Shown: positions 1 through 12,077, counted from the first letter of the stretch. The stretch: 64,000 nt of DNA from Lasiosphaeris hirsuta (GCA_030549175.1 JAUKUA010000003.1:4960001-5024000); one strand, 5' to 3'. Translations and numbers: made by a program. Notes: generated from the sequence alone by a model not told the origin.

Positions 1-454
1 CCCGTTCTGCCCTTTTCACCGACTCTTCTTCTTCACGCCCCCTTTCCACCGTTGTCCCCCTTGCTTTATAGTCGAGCCAGTGCCCTCCTGCACCTCGACC
101 GCCCTCCTTTGACTCGGCTCATGGCGCCGTGAGAGACGGTCCGCATTCTGTTCCAACCACCTCGGCCTGCGGATCAACGGCATTGGGCGGCCTTCTTACC
201 GTGTTACACAGGTCAGACTACAAAAGTCAACATTGTCCAGCTGAGCGAGGAGCATGTCCCAACCAAAACCCGTCCAGAGCCTTGACCACCGCACCATAGC
301 CCCGACTTGTCTTGGTTGTTTCCCACATGTCTCCACCTGAAAGACTATGGCCGCACTCTCAAAACTGGCAAGCCGAGGACTCAATTTATCGTCGTCGACC
401 ACCATAGTCGGCATCGATTGAGTCGAGGCAGATCACACCTTCACCCTGCCCAAC
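1..454. other. 5' flank of the rhodopsin/MFS gene, no gene seen
   Basis: Pyrimidine-rich leader-like sequence upstream of the ATG at 455. Short open frames here overlap one another, lack family resemblance and are not supported. The region probably holds the promoter and 5' UTR of the gene that follows. Confidence 0.5.
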
Positions 455-3400
455 ATGGCCAACGTCGAGGCCGAGGCCGAGGCCGGCTTCCAGAATAGAG
501 GACCTGCCGTCTTCGCCGTTACCACGGCCACCCTGGTTTTGGCTTCGGTCTTCGTCACGGCCAGAATGGTCTCACGCGTCGGCATTGTTCGCAGGGTTAC
601 TTGGGATGATTACATCGTCTTCCTGGCCTGGTTGTTTGCCTTTGCCCTGTGTCTTTCCATTGATATTGGAACAAATAAGGGACTTGGCCGCCACGATAGG
701 GATATCGAAGTCGCCGACAAGCCCGCCTTGCGCATGTGTGAATACGTATTTTCCATCTTATATGTGCGTAGGATCCCCCCTCTCCCTGCCATTTTGGTCA
801 TGGCTGTTTGGCGTCTAACAGTGGGCAATAGAACCCTGCGCTCATGGCGACCAAGACATCCATTCTCGTCTTTTACCTCCGCATAACCAAAAACACGCAG
901 AAGATCCTGCGTCTGGCTGCTTGGGGCGTATTGGGCATTGTCAACGTTGCGGGCACCATCCTAACCTTCATGAATATCTTCCAGTGCCAACCCGTAGATG
1001 CGGCCTGGGACGTCGATGTTAGACCAGTCCGCTGCATCCCCCTCCTCACCGAGTTCATCTGCTCTGCCCCGGTCAATATCACTACCGACCTGGCCATCAT
1101 GGCACTCCCGATCCCCGTCATCACAGGGATGCGCCTCCCTCCCAGGCAAAAGACGATTTTGATCATAACTTTTGCCCTCGGCTTCTTCGTCACCGTAGTC
1201 GACGTCGTCAGGATCTACTACCTCCAGCAAGCCATTGTCTTTGTTCCAACAAGCGCCTCCTCCGACCCAGGCGCCATGTTCGGCCAAAGCGCGGGTTTCT
1301 CCTGGAACGCCTCGCTTTCCCTGATGTGGTCGGCAGTCGAGGTCAACATTGGCATCACATGCGCCTGTATCCCAACCCTCAAGCCCCTGATCATCAGAAT
1401 TCTCCCAGCCATGATTGTGGACCCGGGCGGCACTCGAAGGGCTAATATGCAGGCTCGGGGCCCTCTGGCCGCACCCAGCAGCGCAAAACCGAGCAACAGC
1501 GATAGTAGCCAGCCTGGTACGACGACGACGACGACCGATGTCCCGCCAGAATCGCCGCAGACGCCCCAGGCCGCTCGGGTAGGGACCCGTAGGTCGTCTG
1601 ACGAATTTTCCATAAGAGAGTTCCTCACTAGCACATTCACAGACGATAACCTGGGCATGCAGAACTCAAGGCAGAAAAGGGCTTCGTTTTTGCCCGATCA
1701 GCCTGTGGGTGGCCACCAAAGGGTGGCCTCGATGGCTTCCACGGTGCAAGACCGTGCACTTTACTTTGGGTTTGTCAAGATGGGAAAACCGAAGAGTATG
1801 CTCAAGACATCGGCATCTGAGTCGTTCAAGTACTGTACTATTGTCAGCATTCTCTTCTTTCTATGGGGCGTTTCGTATGGCCTTTTGAACACGCTGAACA
1901 ATGTGGTGGCCGACGTTGTCAAGATGACCGAGGCCGAGACCTTGGGACTTACAAGCATCTACTTTGGGGGCGGATATTTTTTTGGTCCGCTCCTCGTGGG
2001 TGAGTGGATTCTCCGTCACGACGAGCACCACCGCTCCAAGAAGAGGGAGTACGGCGACCCAGACTCGGTTGGCGGGTTCAAGACGACATTCATCGTTGGT
2101 TTGCTCATCTATGGAACGGGTACCATCATGTTTTGGCCCGGTGCCGTCCTCGCTGCGTATGGCGGTTTTATGGTTAGCAGCTTCGTCGTGGGCTTTGGGC
2201 TCGCCGTCCTCGAAACCGCCGCCAACCCTTTTCTTGCGCTCTGCGGGCCGCCGGAATACGCGGACGCCCGGTTACTCTTTGCCCAAGGCGTGCAGGGCGT
2301 AGGAAGCGTCTTGAGCGGCTTGTTAGCCAACAATGTCTTCTTTACACGTATTGATGACGGGTCTGAAGTCGGCTCCACGACTTTACTTGATGTGCAGTGG
2401 ACATATCTCGCCGTCACGCTGCTCTGCGTTCTCCTCGCCTTCTACTTTTACTATATGCCCCTACCCGAAGTTACCGACAGAGAACTGGATCGTCTTGCCA
2501 GCCGCTTGCCCGTCGACCCAGAGAAGAAACTGTTTGGCGGCATCTCGCTCAAGGACTGGAGCATTGTACTTGCGGTCTTGGCCCAGTGGACATATTTCGC
2601 CGCACAAGAGAATATGAGTATATTTTTCCACGGCCTCATCACCTCATTCGAGCCCCCGTCGAACAGCCGCAACTACTTCCCGCCCGACTTCCCCATCTCT
2701 GTTCTCAACTACCTCCTTGTCGCCCACACCGTCTACGCCGCCTCACGCTTCTTTGCTGGTATTCTTGCCTACCTCTCGGTAAAACACCCGAAAAACCGCT
2801 TCATTCCGACCCCGCGTACCATGCTCACCGTGTGCACCTCGTCCTCGCTGGTCTGCATCATCGTCGCCATCACGCTCAAGCCAACATCTAACCCAAATCT
2901 CATGGCCATCCCCATCATTCTCTTCTTCTTCGCCGAGGGCCCGATCTGGCCCCTCATATTCTCCCTTGGCTTGCGCGGACAGGGAAAACGCACCAAGCGC
3001 GCGGCCGCGTGGCTAACCATGGGCGGGTCTGGTCCCGCCTTTTGGCCCTTTGTGTCGTACGCCATCATCAAGGCTGGGGGTAGTGTGCAGACTAGCTTCA
3101 TTGTCGTTGCCGGGTTGATCGCCGTGAGCTTCTCCTACCCTGCGTTCTTGACAGTGGTAAAGGATGCGAGGGCCTTGGTAGATCCCATGCCCTTTAGGAA
3201 GGGTCCGGACGGCGGATTGGAGGATGGGAAGGGTGTGCTGGGACGGAGGTCGGGGTCTGGCGCCGGGATGGGGAGGAGAGGTAGCGAGGCGGTGGAGGTG
3301 ACCATGGATCAGATTATTGCGGCGAGGAGGGCGCGGAAGGAAGAGAGGACTCCCACGGCTGGGGGGTTCAGGGGGTTTGCCGGGCGGATGAGTTGGAAGC

Positions 3401-3540
3401 GGAGTTCCACGGGAAATGGGAGTGGGGAGGGTGAGGTTATGGGGATGGTACCTGAGAGCGGGGAAGGAAGTGGACAGGTGCAGCAAGAGTTGCCTCCGTG
3501 GGAGAGGGAGGTTTTGGACACGAGGATTCTGCAGGATTGA
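455..3540 (+). CDS. PTH11-type rhodopsin domain fused to FucP-like MFS transporter (1005 aa)
   Basis: Two exons, 455-763 and 832-3540, joined across a 68-nt phase-0 intron with donor GTGCGT, branch CTAAC and acceptor AATAG. The junction restores the motif YNPALMATKTSIL that is typical of fungal PTH11-like/SAT4 rhodopsin-domain proteins. Residues about 15-290 form the seven-helix rhodopsin-like unit, including WDDY near the N terminus and a C-rich loop (QCQP...RCI). A polar Ser/Thr linker of about 140 residues follows. Residues about 432-877 are a second multi-helix module with features of L-fucose permease MFS transporters: FFLWGVSYGLLNTLN, ETAANPF and FAQGVQGVGSVL. The tail of about 125 residues is basic and low complexity. 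The protein should sit in the plasma membrane with about 19 helices. Sensing plus sugar uptake is inference. The open frame runs through both modules without a stop, so the fusion is seen directly in the DNA. Confidence 0.85.
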
Positions 3541-4174
3541 AGGGTTGATGGTTTTTTTGGTTTGATGCATTGTTTTGTGTGCGGCGAGCGAGCAAGGCAT
3601 CTGCTATGAATGGTTATCGGTGGTAGGTTACAATTAGAGATACCCTTGATTGTTAGTTCTAAAGGCGATGCTAGTCGTTTGGTTACTCGTATTTTGGCTT
3701 GCTCCTGTAAATATGACGAGTTGGTCTGTTCAAGTCAAGAACGGTGCTGGGGCCGTGGATCTTAGTTCCCACCATATCATGGGAAAGGAGGCGAAGGTGA
3801 AGTTTCGTATTAAGAATAAATAAGTTATTATTTATTCAATCGTGGCCGACTGCTGCTACTTCCCTCAGTGATGTGATTACAAGACGCTCAAGGGCGTTGC
3901 ACGTCAGGCAGACCGCAGCATATTCATGGTCCAAGTTTCCTGTGTCATCCCGTTCTGTTTTCCCACGCAGCGCCTAACTTCACAACCTGCCCTTGCTGGC
4001 GCTCTTCGGTCTCAGTGGCAGAGTATAGCCCCCACCACTACGCAGTAAGAGCAACTGCTCTGTTATCTCGCTTACAGGCTTTGCCGGGTTAGCTAGTACG
4101 TCACTTGAGAGACTATCTAAGACTCTCATAAAAATGCTCTAATAATTCGAACTTGTAATTCTGATAATCATCTT
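3541..4174. other. Spacer downstream of the rhodopsin/MFS gene
   Basis: No coding potential seen. An AT-rich patch near 3811-3842 could hold the polyadenylation region of the upstream gene. Confidence 0.4.
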
Positions 4175-5400
4175 TCATGATCCACTCTCTCGGTCTTTCA
4201 AAGAAGTTATACAGAAAGTTTGCCGTGGCGATGCCCACCCATTTCTCTGTCCTCTTACAGCCCAGCCAGCGGGACTCTTCGGCGCTCTGCATAGGCGTCT
4301 AGGTATGGTCCGGCAGGAAGGCAGCGCCACGCAGGCGAGAGACGGGAAGCGATAGTATAGGTTCATCCCTGGGCACAGAAGCAACCTTTGATGCAAAGGT
4401 GGCCTTGGATACAGAGGTGGCTTTGGAAGTAGAGGTGGTCTTGGATACAGAGGCGGCCCTGGACTCAGGGGGATCCGCTGAGGAAGCTTCAGATCGGTGT
4501 CGCTGTCCGTGCTAACTCTCAGAATGACGAACTCGTCCGGGGGTGGCATTATCGTCTTGATAAGGCCGTTCAAAACCGGAGGAGAGAAGCGGCGGGCTCC
4601 CACGGAACCACTAGCATCGTTCTCTCTAGACCGCTTAAAACAGTTGGGGAAGTCGTTCAACAGCTGGTACCTCTTCTTAGGCTTCGTTGACATCCACGCT
4701 TGGACAAGATTGAACAGGTACCTGTACATCGTACAGTGGTGTCGTGCTTTGATGGGGATGCCCACCAGCTCGGCCGCTCGTAGGATGTCGATGAATCCCC
4801 GCAGTGGGTACTCGAGCAGCCTTAACGGGGGGCAGTCATTGCCCACAAACAGCTCCCCTAGATGCTCAGCCATTGTGTCTGTGGGACCCGTTCTCACCGT
4901 CTCCCTTGGTACAGGACGATGCTCCATCCCGAACTAGTCATCATCGCGAAAGGGGTTGTACTCAAAGTTCTCGAGGAGGTCCTCACACACCTAATCCAAT
5001 GCCTGCGCAGTGTTCGTTCTGTTGTGGCAGTATGGTATAGGCGGTTGCCGGCGACGTTTCAATCTCTCGCTGGTCTCGATTAATTGCGTAACGAGGATTT
5101 GCATATTGGTACGCATTGAGATGTCGTTGCGAAATATTTCCCCCAGGCGCTTATCGTACGCCGCCTTGTTCTCCTCGTACTTGACGATGGCAAGGCAGCC
5201 AAGCCATCTGGCTCTCTCATCCGTGTCCCATACACCTGATCATAGTACCCAGCACAGCAATCGCAGCACAGGATATTGCGATGGAGTATCCTGTTCTCCG
5301 GAAGGTGAGCCACCTCGAACGGCCACTGGGAATCTGATAATCTGCTCTCATATACCGGGTTTGTATCAGGTAGTTATAGCACTGTGCTCAAGTCCTTCGC
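4175..5400 (-). pseudogene. Decayed gene with in-frame stop codons, unknown family
   Basis: On the minus strand one reading frame from about 5400 to 4175 reads like protein but is interrupted by four stops (two TGA upstream and two TAG). The better segments are an Arg/Lys-rich helical stretch (DERARWLGCLAIVKYEENK and on) at about 5213-5010 and a last open block of 250 codons at 4927-4175. Both TAG stops would be CAG (Gln) if reverted. A CA-to-TA change is the signature of repeat-induced point mutation, though ordinary decay gives the same result. The final block contains LGELFVGNDCPPLRLLEYPL, a Cys/His-poor globular-looking region, and a Pro/Leu/Tyr tandem repeat. I do not recognise the family. 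An alternative is a real gene starting at 4927, which would encode 250 aa. Confidence 0.4.
4390..4461. repeat. 18-bp minisatellite, four copies
   Basis: Four imperfect 18-nt units begin at 4390, 4408, 4426 and 4444, each resembling GATACAGAGGTGGCTTTG. On the minus strand the array encodes hexapeptides like PPLYPR within the 250-codon open block. Confidence 0.8.
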
Positions 5401-6438
5401 TACCTATTTTGGACATGATCAACAAGAGATTGATGTATTGAGAAATGTAGGTGTAGTTCCTGGAAAGACGGGTTGCCTGATCCGAGACGTGTGAATAGTG
5501 AAGCATAGCAGCCACGGCCAACAGAGAGGAGAGAGGAGAGAGGTATATGTGTCTGTTCTCTAATCCTCAGAGACTATTGGTATGTTTGTTGCTCTGCAAG
5601 CCTTGCTCCTTGAGGGCCGAGGAAACAGGGTTGCTCCGGGATTGCAACTCAATGCTGTCATAGAAACGATGATTGTATCCCTAGACAATAATATTACGGC
5701 TGTGGGAGATCTAGAGTTGAAGCAGGGACCTGAGCGTATCAAATATTCTTTTCAGCAGATCGGCAAGGGAGTCGAAGGCACTCACAAGCACTCGCTGACG
5801 AATAATAGACATAAAAAATAGGCAAAATTATGGAGATTAGTGACTCCCAGTCATAACCAGTAACACGAACCATTCATGGACTGAATGTGCTGCACAGAGA
5901 TGCTGGACGAATGGGAAGGTGCCTACATCGTCTCAGAGGGCAAATGCCTGACCGTGTGTTGCCTTCCCGAGTGCTCTTGTATTCTTGAAAAACAAGACTG
6001 AAGTTGGCATCTTGAGGAGAATGAGAAGAAAATGATAGCACATCCGCGAGTGGGTAAGGCCCATTGACGAGTGGATTTTATATTCTCCTGCCGTATTGAA
6101 GCAGCTCGACGTTGAAACCAGAGAATAACGGTTTGGAGTCTCTCAGAGTGGCAGGAAGGGGGGCGGGCGATGATCAGTACGGCCCGTGCGCTTTGTCATT
6201 AAAATGGCGTGGTGCGTTCGCGCTCTGGCTGACTTAGCGCGCCTTTGTTCCCAGGGTTGGCGCGTCGTCCCCGCTAGCGTTTGGCTTTCAAGACGCTGTC
6301 AGCTCTTAATTAAAGAACATCATCGTCCCCATCCCCTCTGGCCCACGACTTATGTATCCAAAGTTATATTCTCCATCCTACACCCACTCCGTCAACCTCC
6401 CTTCCCCCAAACAACACAAGAAACAGCGACTCTAAACC
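5401..6438. other. Spacer, promoter side of the polyglutamine gene
   Basis: No supported gene. It includes a purine-rich GAGAGGA run near 5524-5541. A pyrimidine-rich leader precedes the ATG at 6439. Confidence 0.4.
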
Positions 6439-6640
6439 ATGTTCGCCATAATGCCCACTCCAGCATTCTCCTTTGGACTTGACGCGTCGGCGTCGCCCTT
6501 CCACAGACCATCAGTGCCCTCACCACTCTCGTCGCCCATCCGCGCTTCCTCCGTCTCTCCCCTGCCCGCCCTCGCCGAACGGGATACCAACACCCTCTAT
6601 TTCCGCGAGATACAATCGTCACCAATCAAAGCCAAGCACC

Positions 6641-6677
<37 letters not shown>

Positions 6678-7265
6678 GCCAAGCAAATTCAAGTACGCCA
6701 GCCGTAACCCCCGACCAAACCCCGTCGTCAAGCGCCGCGAGGATGCACAGGAAAGCCGGCGCCGGCTGTTCTTGCAGAATGTCCGGCAGCGGGCGGAGGA
6801 CCAGAGGTGGGAGAACCGAGGTGGCGAGAATGAGGTATGTCAATTCCCCTTGCCCTTTGTGCTACGGCCTCTCGCCTCCACTTTACGCGTCCGGACTGTT
6901 TCACTGACGCGTCGACTTTCCAGCTCCTCAAGCTCGAATGGTTCCGTCTCAACCGAGAACTCCGACAGGCCAAGGAGTCGGACATCGAGGGTTTTGTGCG
7001 GGAGGAGGAGATTGAGGACGAGCCCTTCCCGCAATGGGGCAACCACTCGGAACCTGTTGCCGACCACGACTCGATGATGCTCGATGCAATTGAGCAGGAG
7101 GAGCAGGCCGAGCTAGACGCCCTCCTATCGTCATATCCGGCAGAGAACACAGCGACTTCGGGCCAAATATGGCCAAAGTCGGCACATTTCGACGATGACG
7201 ACTACGATTCCTTATTCACGGATTTTCTCTCCGCACACCATTCGCAGGATGTTGAGATGTCATAA
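6439..7265 (+). CDS. Conserved-looking fungal protein with polyglutamine tract (245 aa)
   Basis: Exons 6439-6834 and 6924-7265 are separated by an 89-nt phase-0 intron (GTATGT...TTCCAG). The N-terminal 65 residues are Ser/Pro rich. Residues 68-80 are 13 glutamines encoded by 12 CAA and one CAG. A charged helical segment follows (RRRLFLQNVRQRAEDQRWENR, crossing into LLKLEWFRLNRELRQAKESDIEGF), and it reads smoothly across the splice junction, which supports the intron. The C terminus is acidic, with an EQEEQAELDALLSSY helix and a DDDDYDSLFTDFL end. I do not recognise a named family. The acidic C terminus and glutamine tract would suit a nuclear regulator, but that is inference. It is convergent with PEX19, and the two stops are under 200 nt apart. 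Confidence 0.75.
6640..6678 (+). repeat. CAA trinucleotide repeat (polyQ)
   Basis: Twelve CAA codons plus one CAG within the coding exon, a nearly pure triplet microsatellite. Confidence 0.95.
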
Positions 7266-7453
7266 GGGGTGGTTTTGTGGTTCGTCACGTCACGAGTTGC
7301 ATCAGCAGGAATTTTACGGGCATACGGGGCTGTAGGGAATACACTCTCTGAGGTTTTCTTTTTGATTTGGGTTTTGGCGTTATAGATCAGACACAGCACG
7401 GAGATCTGATATATCAAGGAGTCTTGCATTTTCTGACCAAGTATTCGGTGTAT

Positions 7454-8683
7454 TTATTGAGGGTTACAGGACTCGTCTGGCATGCTTAAGACATCCTGGG
7501 CGGAGGGCATATCCCCAACAAGGTCGGGAGGAGGTGATCCCGCAGCTTGCATCTATCACGATTGTAAGAAGCCGACCGGGCTTGGAGTTTAAGAAAGCGA
7601 ATGAGGCTCACCTTTTGCATCCTCTCAATAATGTATTCGCGATCTGCCGTGTTTGAGTCCGCATATGTTGGCTGCTCAAATCTGGCGACAATCTCCTTAA
7701 CCAGGGCCTGCTGCTCCTCGTAGCGGTTTAGGTCGTCCTTCGGTGTCTTGGCGCCGTTCTTTTCGAGCCAGCCGGGGAATTTATCGTTGAGCTCCTTCAT
7801 GGGCTCGTACAGGATCTCCTTATTAGTGAGCTGTTCCATCATTCCTAGCAACATCTTGGAGAATTCCTCCTCGTTGCCTTCGCCGCCATCCAAGCCGCCG
7901 CCGCCGCCGCCCTGCATCTGCCTGAGAAGCTCAGCCATAAAGTCATCTGAGCCTTCAGCAGCCGCCGCAGCGGTGGCTTGCTCGCCGGATGCCTGCATGC
8001 GCTCCATTGTCTTCTTAATGGTCTCCTGGAAGGTAGCCTCCTCGGCTGCTGCTGCTGCCGCCGCCGCCGCTCCCGATACAGGCGCTGGGATAGAGGACGA
8101 GGCCCTGGTCGCGGCGTCGTCTGCCGCTTCCGATGCAGCAGCGCCTAGTTCTTTGAAAATGCTTTCAAACTGTGCTTGCACGTCTGGCTGTTGGGGTGAT
8201 CAGGAGTGGTCAATGTGGCACTGAAAATGTATGAGAGAGAGCGAGCTTACCGTGCTCTCTATCTCCCCGAGAAGATCGGCCATCCCCGCCTGGAGGTGCT
8301 TGGCAAAATCCTCGTCGTTGAAGACATCTTCAAGCTTAGGCTCTTCACCTACGGCCTCCGGTTTCCCTAGCACAGATGGAATGTCCGGCTTCTTTGGGCC
8401 AATCTGAGCGGAAGAGAACTCGTCGAGAAGGTCTGCTAGCTTATTAGCTATGTGAATGATCTAGAAAGGGGGGTTTGGTAATCTTACCGTCCAAGTCATC
8501 AAGATCATCTTCGTCCGGGTCGGGCACATCATCGACGTCGTCGACATCCTCGACCGTCACCACCTTATTCTGTTCAGGTTGGGCGGGAGGGGCAGGAGTG
8601 CTGGCAGCAGCGGCAACGGGCGCGGGGACTTGTTGATCTACATCTTCCTTGGCTGCGCCGATACCGCCAGCGTTTGATGCCAT
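7454..8683 (-). CDS. pex19: Peroxin Pex19, peroxisomal membrane protein import receptor (351 aa)
   Basis: Four exons: 8683-8488, 8435-8251, 8187-7612 and 7552-7454, with introns of 52, 63 and 59 nt. All junctions keep frame and family sequence. Pex19 is the cytosolic chaperone and import receptor for peroxisomal membrane proteins and docks on Pex3. The N-terminal region is acidic (DEDDLDDLDADLLDEF) and contains the Pex3-binding type of sequence. Alanine and glycine runs lie in the middle. The C-terminal half carries the typical helical cargo domain (MLLGMMEQLTNKEILYEPMKEL ending at PGWL, then YEEQQALVKEIVARFE) and the MQAAGSPPPDLVGDMP motif. The last four residues, CNPQ, form a CaaX box expected to be farnesylated. 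Length agrees with fungal Pex19. It diverges from ubc9. Confidence 0.96.
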
Positions 8684-9952
8684 CGTAAAAGGACCTCAAG
8701 GTACCATGCAATACCCAGAGAGATTCCCAAAACAAAGGGGGGTGTGCTGAGTAGAGATGCCGGGGGCAAAGTGTGAAGGGTGAGACTCAACCCCACGCTG
8801 TTCGCGCGTCGGAGAAGAAAGCGTCGACACAAAGGAGCAGCTAATGCAGAGCCAGCAAAATGCCGTATAGCAACGAGGCTATGCGTATGGGTGGGCTAGG
8901 CCGTGGGGTGAATATGCGCATTAATAAGGGCATTAATCAGGAGAGTGAGCTTTGGGCGACCAGGTTGCCAAAAGTTGACAGGAGTGAGGTCACACAGGCA
9001 GCTGGAAGCGATCGAAATAAGGCGCATGGGAATTGCATGTGCAACTGGCCGCTAGATGCACTTAGCATTACAGTACCTACACCACCTGGTCGGCCCATGG
9101 AATGCCATGCCCCACTGCCGAACCCCCCGGCTCGTTCCCGGAGCCCTCTACAAACGTGAAAGAATCCGGGCCGCTTTGCATGGATACAATCCATGACTTT
9201 TATTGCTGGGTCCGTCTTCCCGGCTCATTGGGGTGTTTCTATACTAGGGGCATGGGGCATGGTATGAAATAGGCATGAGCAACCCAAACTCCAAACTCCA
9301 AATTTTCAATTTTTTTTAATAATAATAAAATAATAAAAAATAAAAACCAGTTCAGCAGCCTTCGATAGTCCTTTGACAGACCACAGCCCATTCACTCCTG
9401 AAAGGATCACCCATCACAATACGCTGATGTGCAGGAATCTCGAGGAGTTTCTTATCAAGACCACCCAATCATAAGAACCTAGCCAGGGTGCCTGATGGTG
9501 CCTGCCCATCTCACCTGCTACTACCCCGCATTAACGATTAACCAGTCGCGCTCTCCGCCTTCCACTTCTGTCGGGCGCATCAGCGCACTTGACAACTGGC
9601 CGTCAGAATCTCGACTTTTTTTCCTTCCAGATCACCGATCACCGATCACCAACGCCAACTAGATCGTAGGCATCCCACCCACCCGGCTCTCACCATATTG
9701 GTATATGCAGCCTTCTGACCGAGGAGAGCTTCAGAACTTCGAGCGCGACTTGGCGGGCCCCATTTTTTAGTGCACGTATCCTGCCTTGTCTGACCTGCGT
9801 CGAGCCTTTCTCCCTCCCCACTTTTCGCTCCTGGGAACTCTCCCGTGACCATCGTAAGAGCCGCGTCCCCACGTCTTCGCCAGCCGCAACTGGTGAACTC
9901 GGCCGTCCACCTAGAAATAACTCACACCGATCGATCCTATAGTCTGAACGCG
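8684..9952. promoter_or_regulatory. Shared upstream region of pex19 and ubc9
   Basis: This 1.27-kb divergent intergenic region has no supported gene. It contains a strongly AT-rich, one-sided run at about 9300-9348 and a short tandem repeat of ATCACCG at 9631-9650. No TATA box or transcription start could be assigned with confidence. Confidence 0.45.
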
Positions 9953-10669
9953 ATGGCGCTCTGCCAAAATCGTCTCCAGGAGGAGCGGTAAGTCGGACCC
10001 CCTGCATCCTGGCGTCTAGCCAACTCTTCGACCACATCGCTGACACGCTTGTCACCATCTAGCAAGCAGTGGCGGAAGGACCACCCCTTTGGCTTTTTCG
10101 CCCGCCCGCAGAAGAACGCTCAGGGCATTCTTGACCTCAAGGTCTGGGAGTGCGGAATCCCCGGAAAAGAGAAGACCATCTGGGAGGGCGGCCTTTTCAA
10201 AATGACGGTTACCTTTCCCGACGGTATGCGCCGCCCCTTCTATCCCTCTACCTTGGTTCAATTCCATGACATGCTTAGATCAAGACGACTAACTGATCGC
10301 GGTTTCGTTCATACAGAGTATCCCACGAAACCCCCAAAGTGTAAGTCAAGCTAACCACCATGGACACGTCACGATCAGCACCGTCACGAGACTGACATTA
10401 GCACTATTGATGCAGGCAAATTCGTACCCCCTCTTTTCCACCCCAATGTTTATCCCTCGGGCACAGTGTGCCTGTCCATCTTGAATGAGGAGGAGGCATG
10501 GAAGCCGGCTATCACCATCAAGCAGATTCTTCTCGGTGTTCAGGACCTGCTTAATGATCCAAACCCCGAGTCTCCCGCCCAGGCCGAGGCCTACAATCTC
10601 TTTAAAAAGGATCGGGTTGAGTATGAGCGACGGATCAAGCGGACTGTGCGTGAGAACGCGGCACCGTAA
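9953..10669 (+). CDS. ubc9: SUMO-conjugating enzyme E2 Ubc9 (157 aa)
   Basis: Exons 9953-9987, 10063-10223, 10317-10340 (only 24 nt) and 10416-10669. Ubc9 accepts SUMO from the E1 on a catalytic cysteine and transfers it to lysines of nuclear target proteins. The spliced product is 157 aa, the usual size. It has the N-terminal [16 protein letters not shown] helix that binds SUMO and E1, the HPN motif at 82-84, the active-site cysteine at residue 92 in [11 protein letters not shown], and the [21 protein letters not shown] segment. Start choice rests on the intron-split first exon reading [12 protein letters not shown]. The 24-nt third exon is forced by frame and by the [11 protein letters not shown] sequence. 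Confidence 0.97.
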
Positions 10670-12077
10670 ATTATCCCAAGACTGCGTGAAACAAAATTAT
10701 ATCCTTTCAATCTCGACCGACCGACAAGGGACGTGGAGGGATCTTTCTGGGACTACGGAGTTACGGAATACCATGTGATTTGTCTGGGGCATAGGGATGG
10801 GAGTTAGGGAGGACCATATGAACTGGTTTGATGCCGGTTGGAACAGGTTCCCCGGGCCTTCTAACAGAGCTTTAGTCGGCGTTCTGACAGTCTGACAGGG
10901 TGTCGATATCACCCCAAGAATATCAATCACATTACGCGCTTCTCTGTGTGTTGTACAACAGGACACGAACCTGGAAAACTGTGCACAAAATACCCGCACC
11001 TAGGCGGACCTGCAGGGGCGGATCATAATTATGGTGGAAAGATTTTGTACTACTCGTGACTTGCGCCCCGAGGTGATGGTGAAGACGGTTGGCTCTGGGC
11101 CGACTGTGTGAAGCTTTGAGCCTCATCACTCAACATAGTTTGCAACACACGCGGCACCATGCTGCCGTTTAACTGGGCGCCCCCACACAAGAGGTCTGTC
11201 TCGCCGGAGAAAATGACCGCAGGATGGCGTAAAATGGAACCTGGGCATCCAGAACGATCACGCCAACAGGGAGCGAAATAATGCCTCCTGTAACTCGACA
11301 AGGCGATGGGGGTGTGTGCGTCTGTTGTAGCGCCGTTCCCACAGCTGCAGTATCTCACGTGGGCTCACCTTGCGAGCTCACCACCACCGACATGGCCACC
11401 CGCAAAACCCGTTCCCCAGATCTCTTATCAGCCGGTTTAGGTAATGGGGGCTTCAGGGGTCCCAGGGCCTGGATATGCTACCTACCGCCAATAACGACAC
11501 TACCCGACATCGGCGTTGACGAGTGACTTTAGGTCCTGCTGAAGCGAACATGGAGCTCCCCTCGCAGCCCTCCACGGCTCGGTGGCCAACTAGCGGCGGT
11601 GGATTGACGATAGGTCTGTCGAGCCGTGTGGAAAACCCCTGGAGGCCAGGCCATCGTGGATCTTGGCCCCTTAGGCCCCTTAGTCAAGTTTCTGGAACCG
11701 TTGTATCAAGACCTTGAGCCGAATTTGGAGTCACCACACAAAACACCAATTTTTCTGGGGCGTGTGACTCTTCCTCCTTTCCACACTCCTCCCCTTCTAC
11801 ATTTCCATACACCTCTGCATCCCACTCGACCGTCTGCAGCTTCAAATTGTGTGGTGCACACCAGTCTGACGCCCAGGAACCTAGCTACCTCGCGCCTCGT
11901 ACCGGTCGGCCTCTGCCCGTTGCGACAAACAAACACAGGCGCGCCATCGTGGACGGCTAGAGTAAGTATAAAGCTGCTCGCTTTCGCTGACCGTGGAATA
12001 GGCTCCGTTCTTCAGCGCCGCGCAGCACCCTCAGGTTCCCAGCAGATACTGCCCCGAGACACTTCACGAGATTCACA
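10670..12077. other. Spacer between ubc9 and asparagine synthetase
   Basis: About 1.4 kb with no supported gene. The part near 11700-12077 is pyrimidine-rich and likely the asn promoter and leader. Confidence 0.45.
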
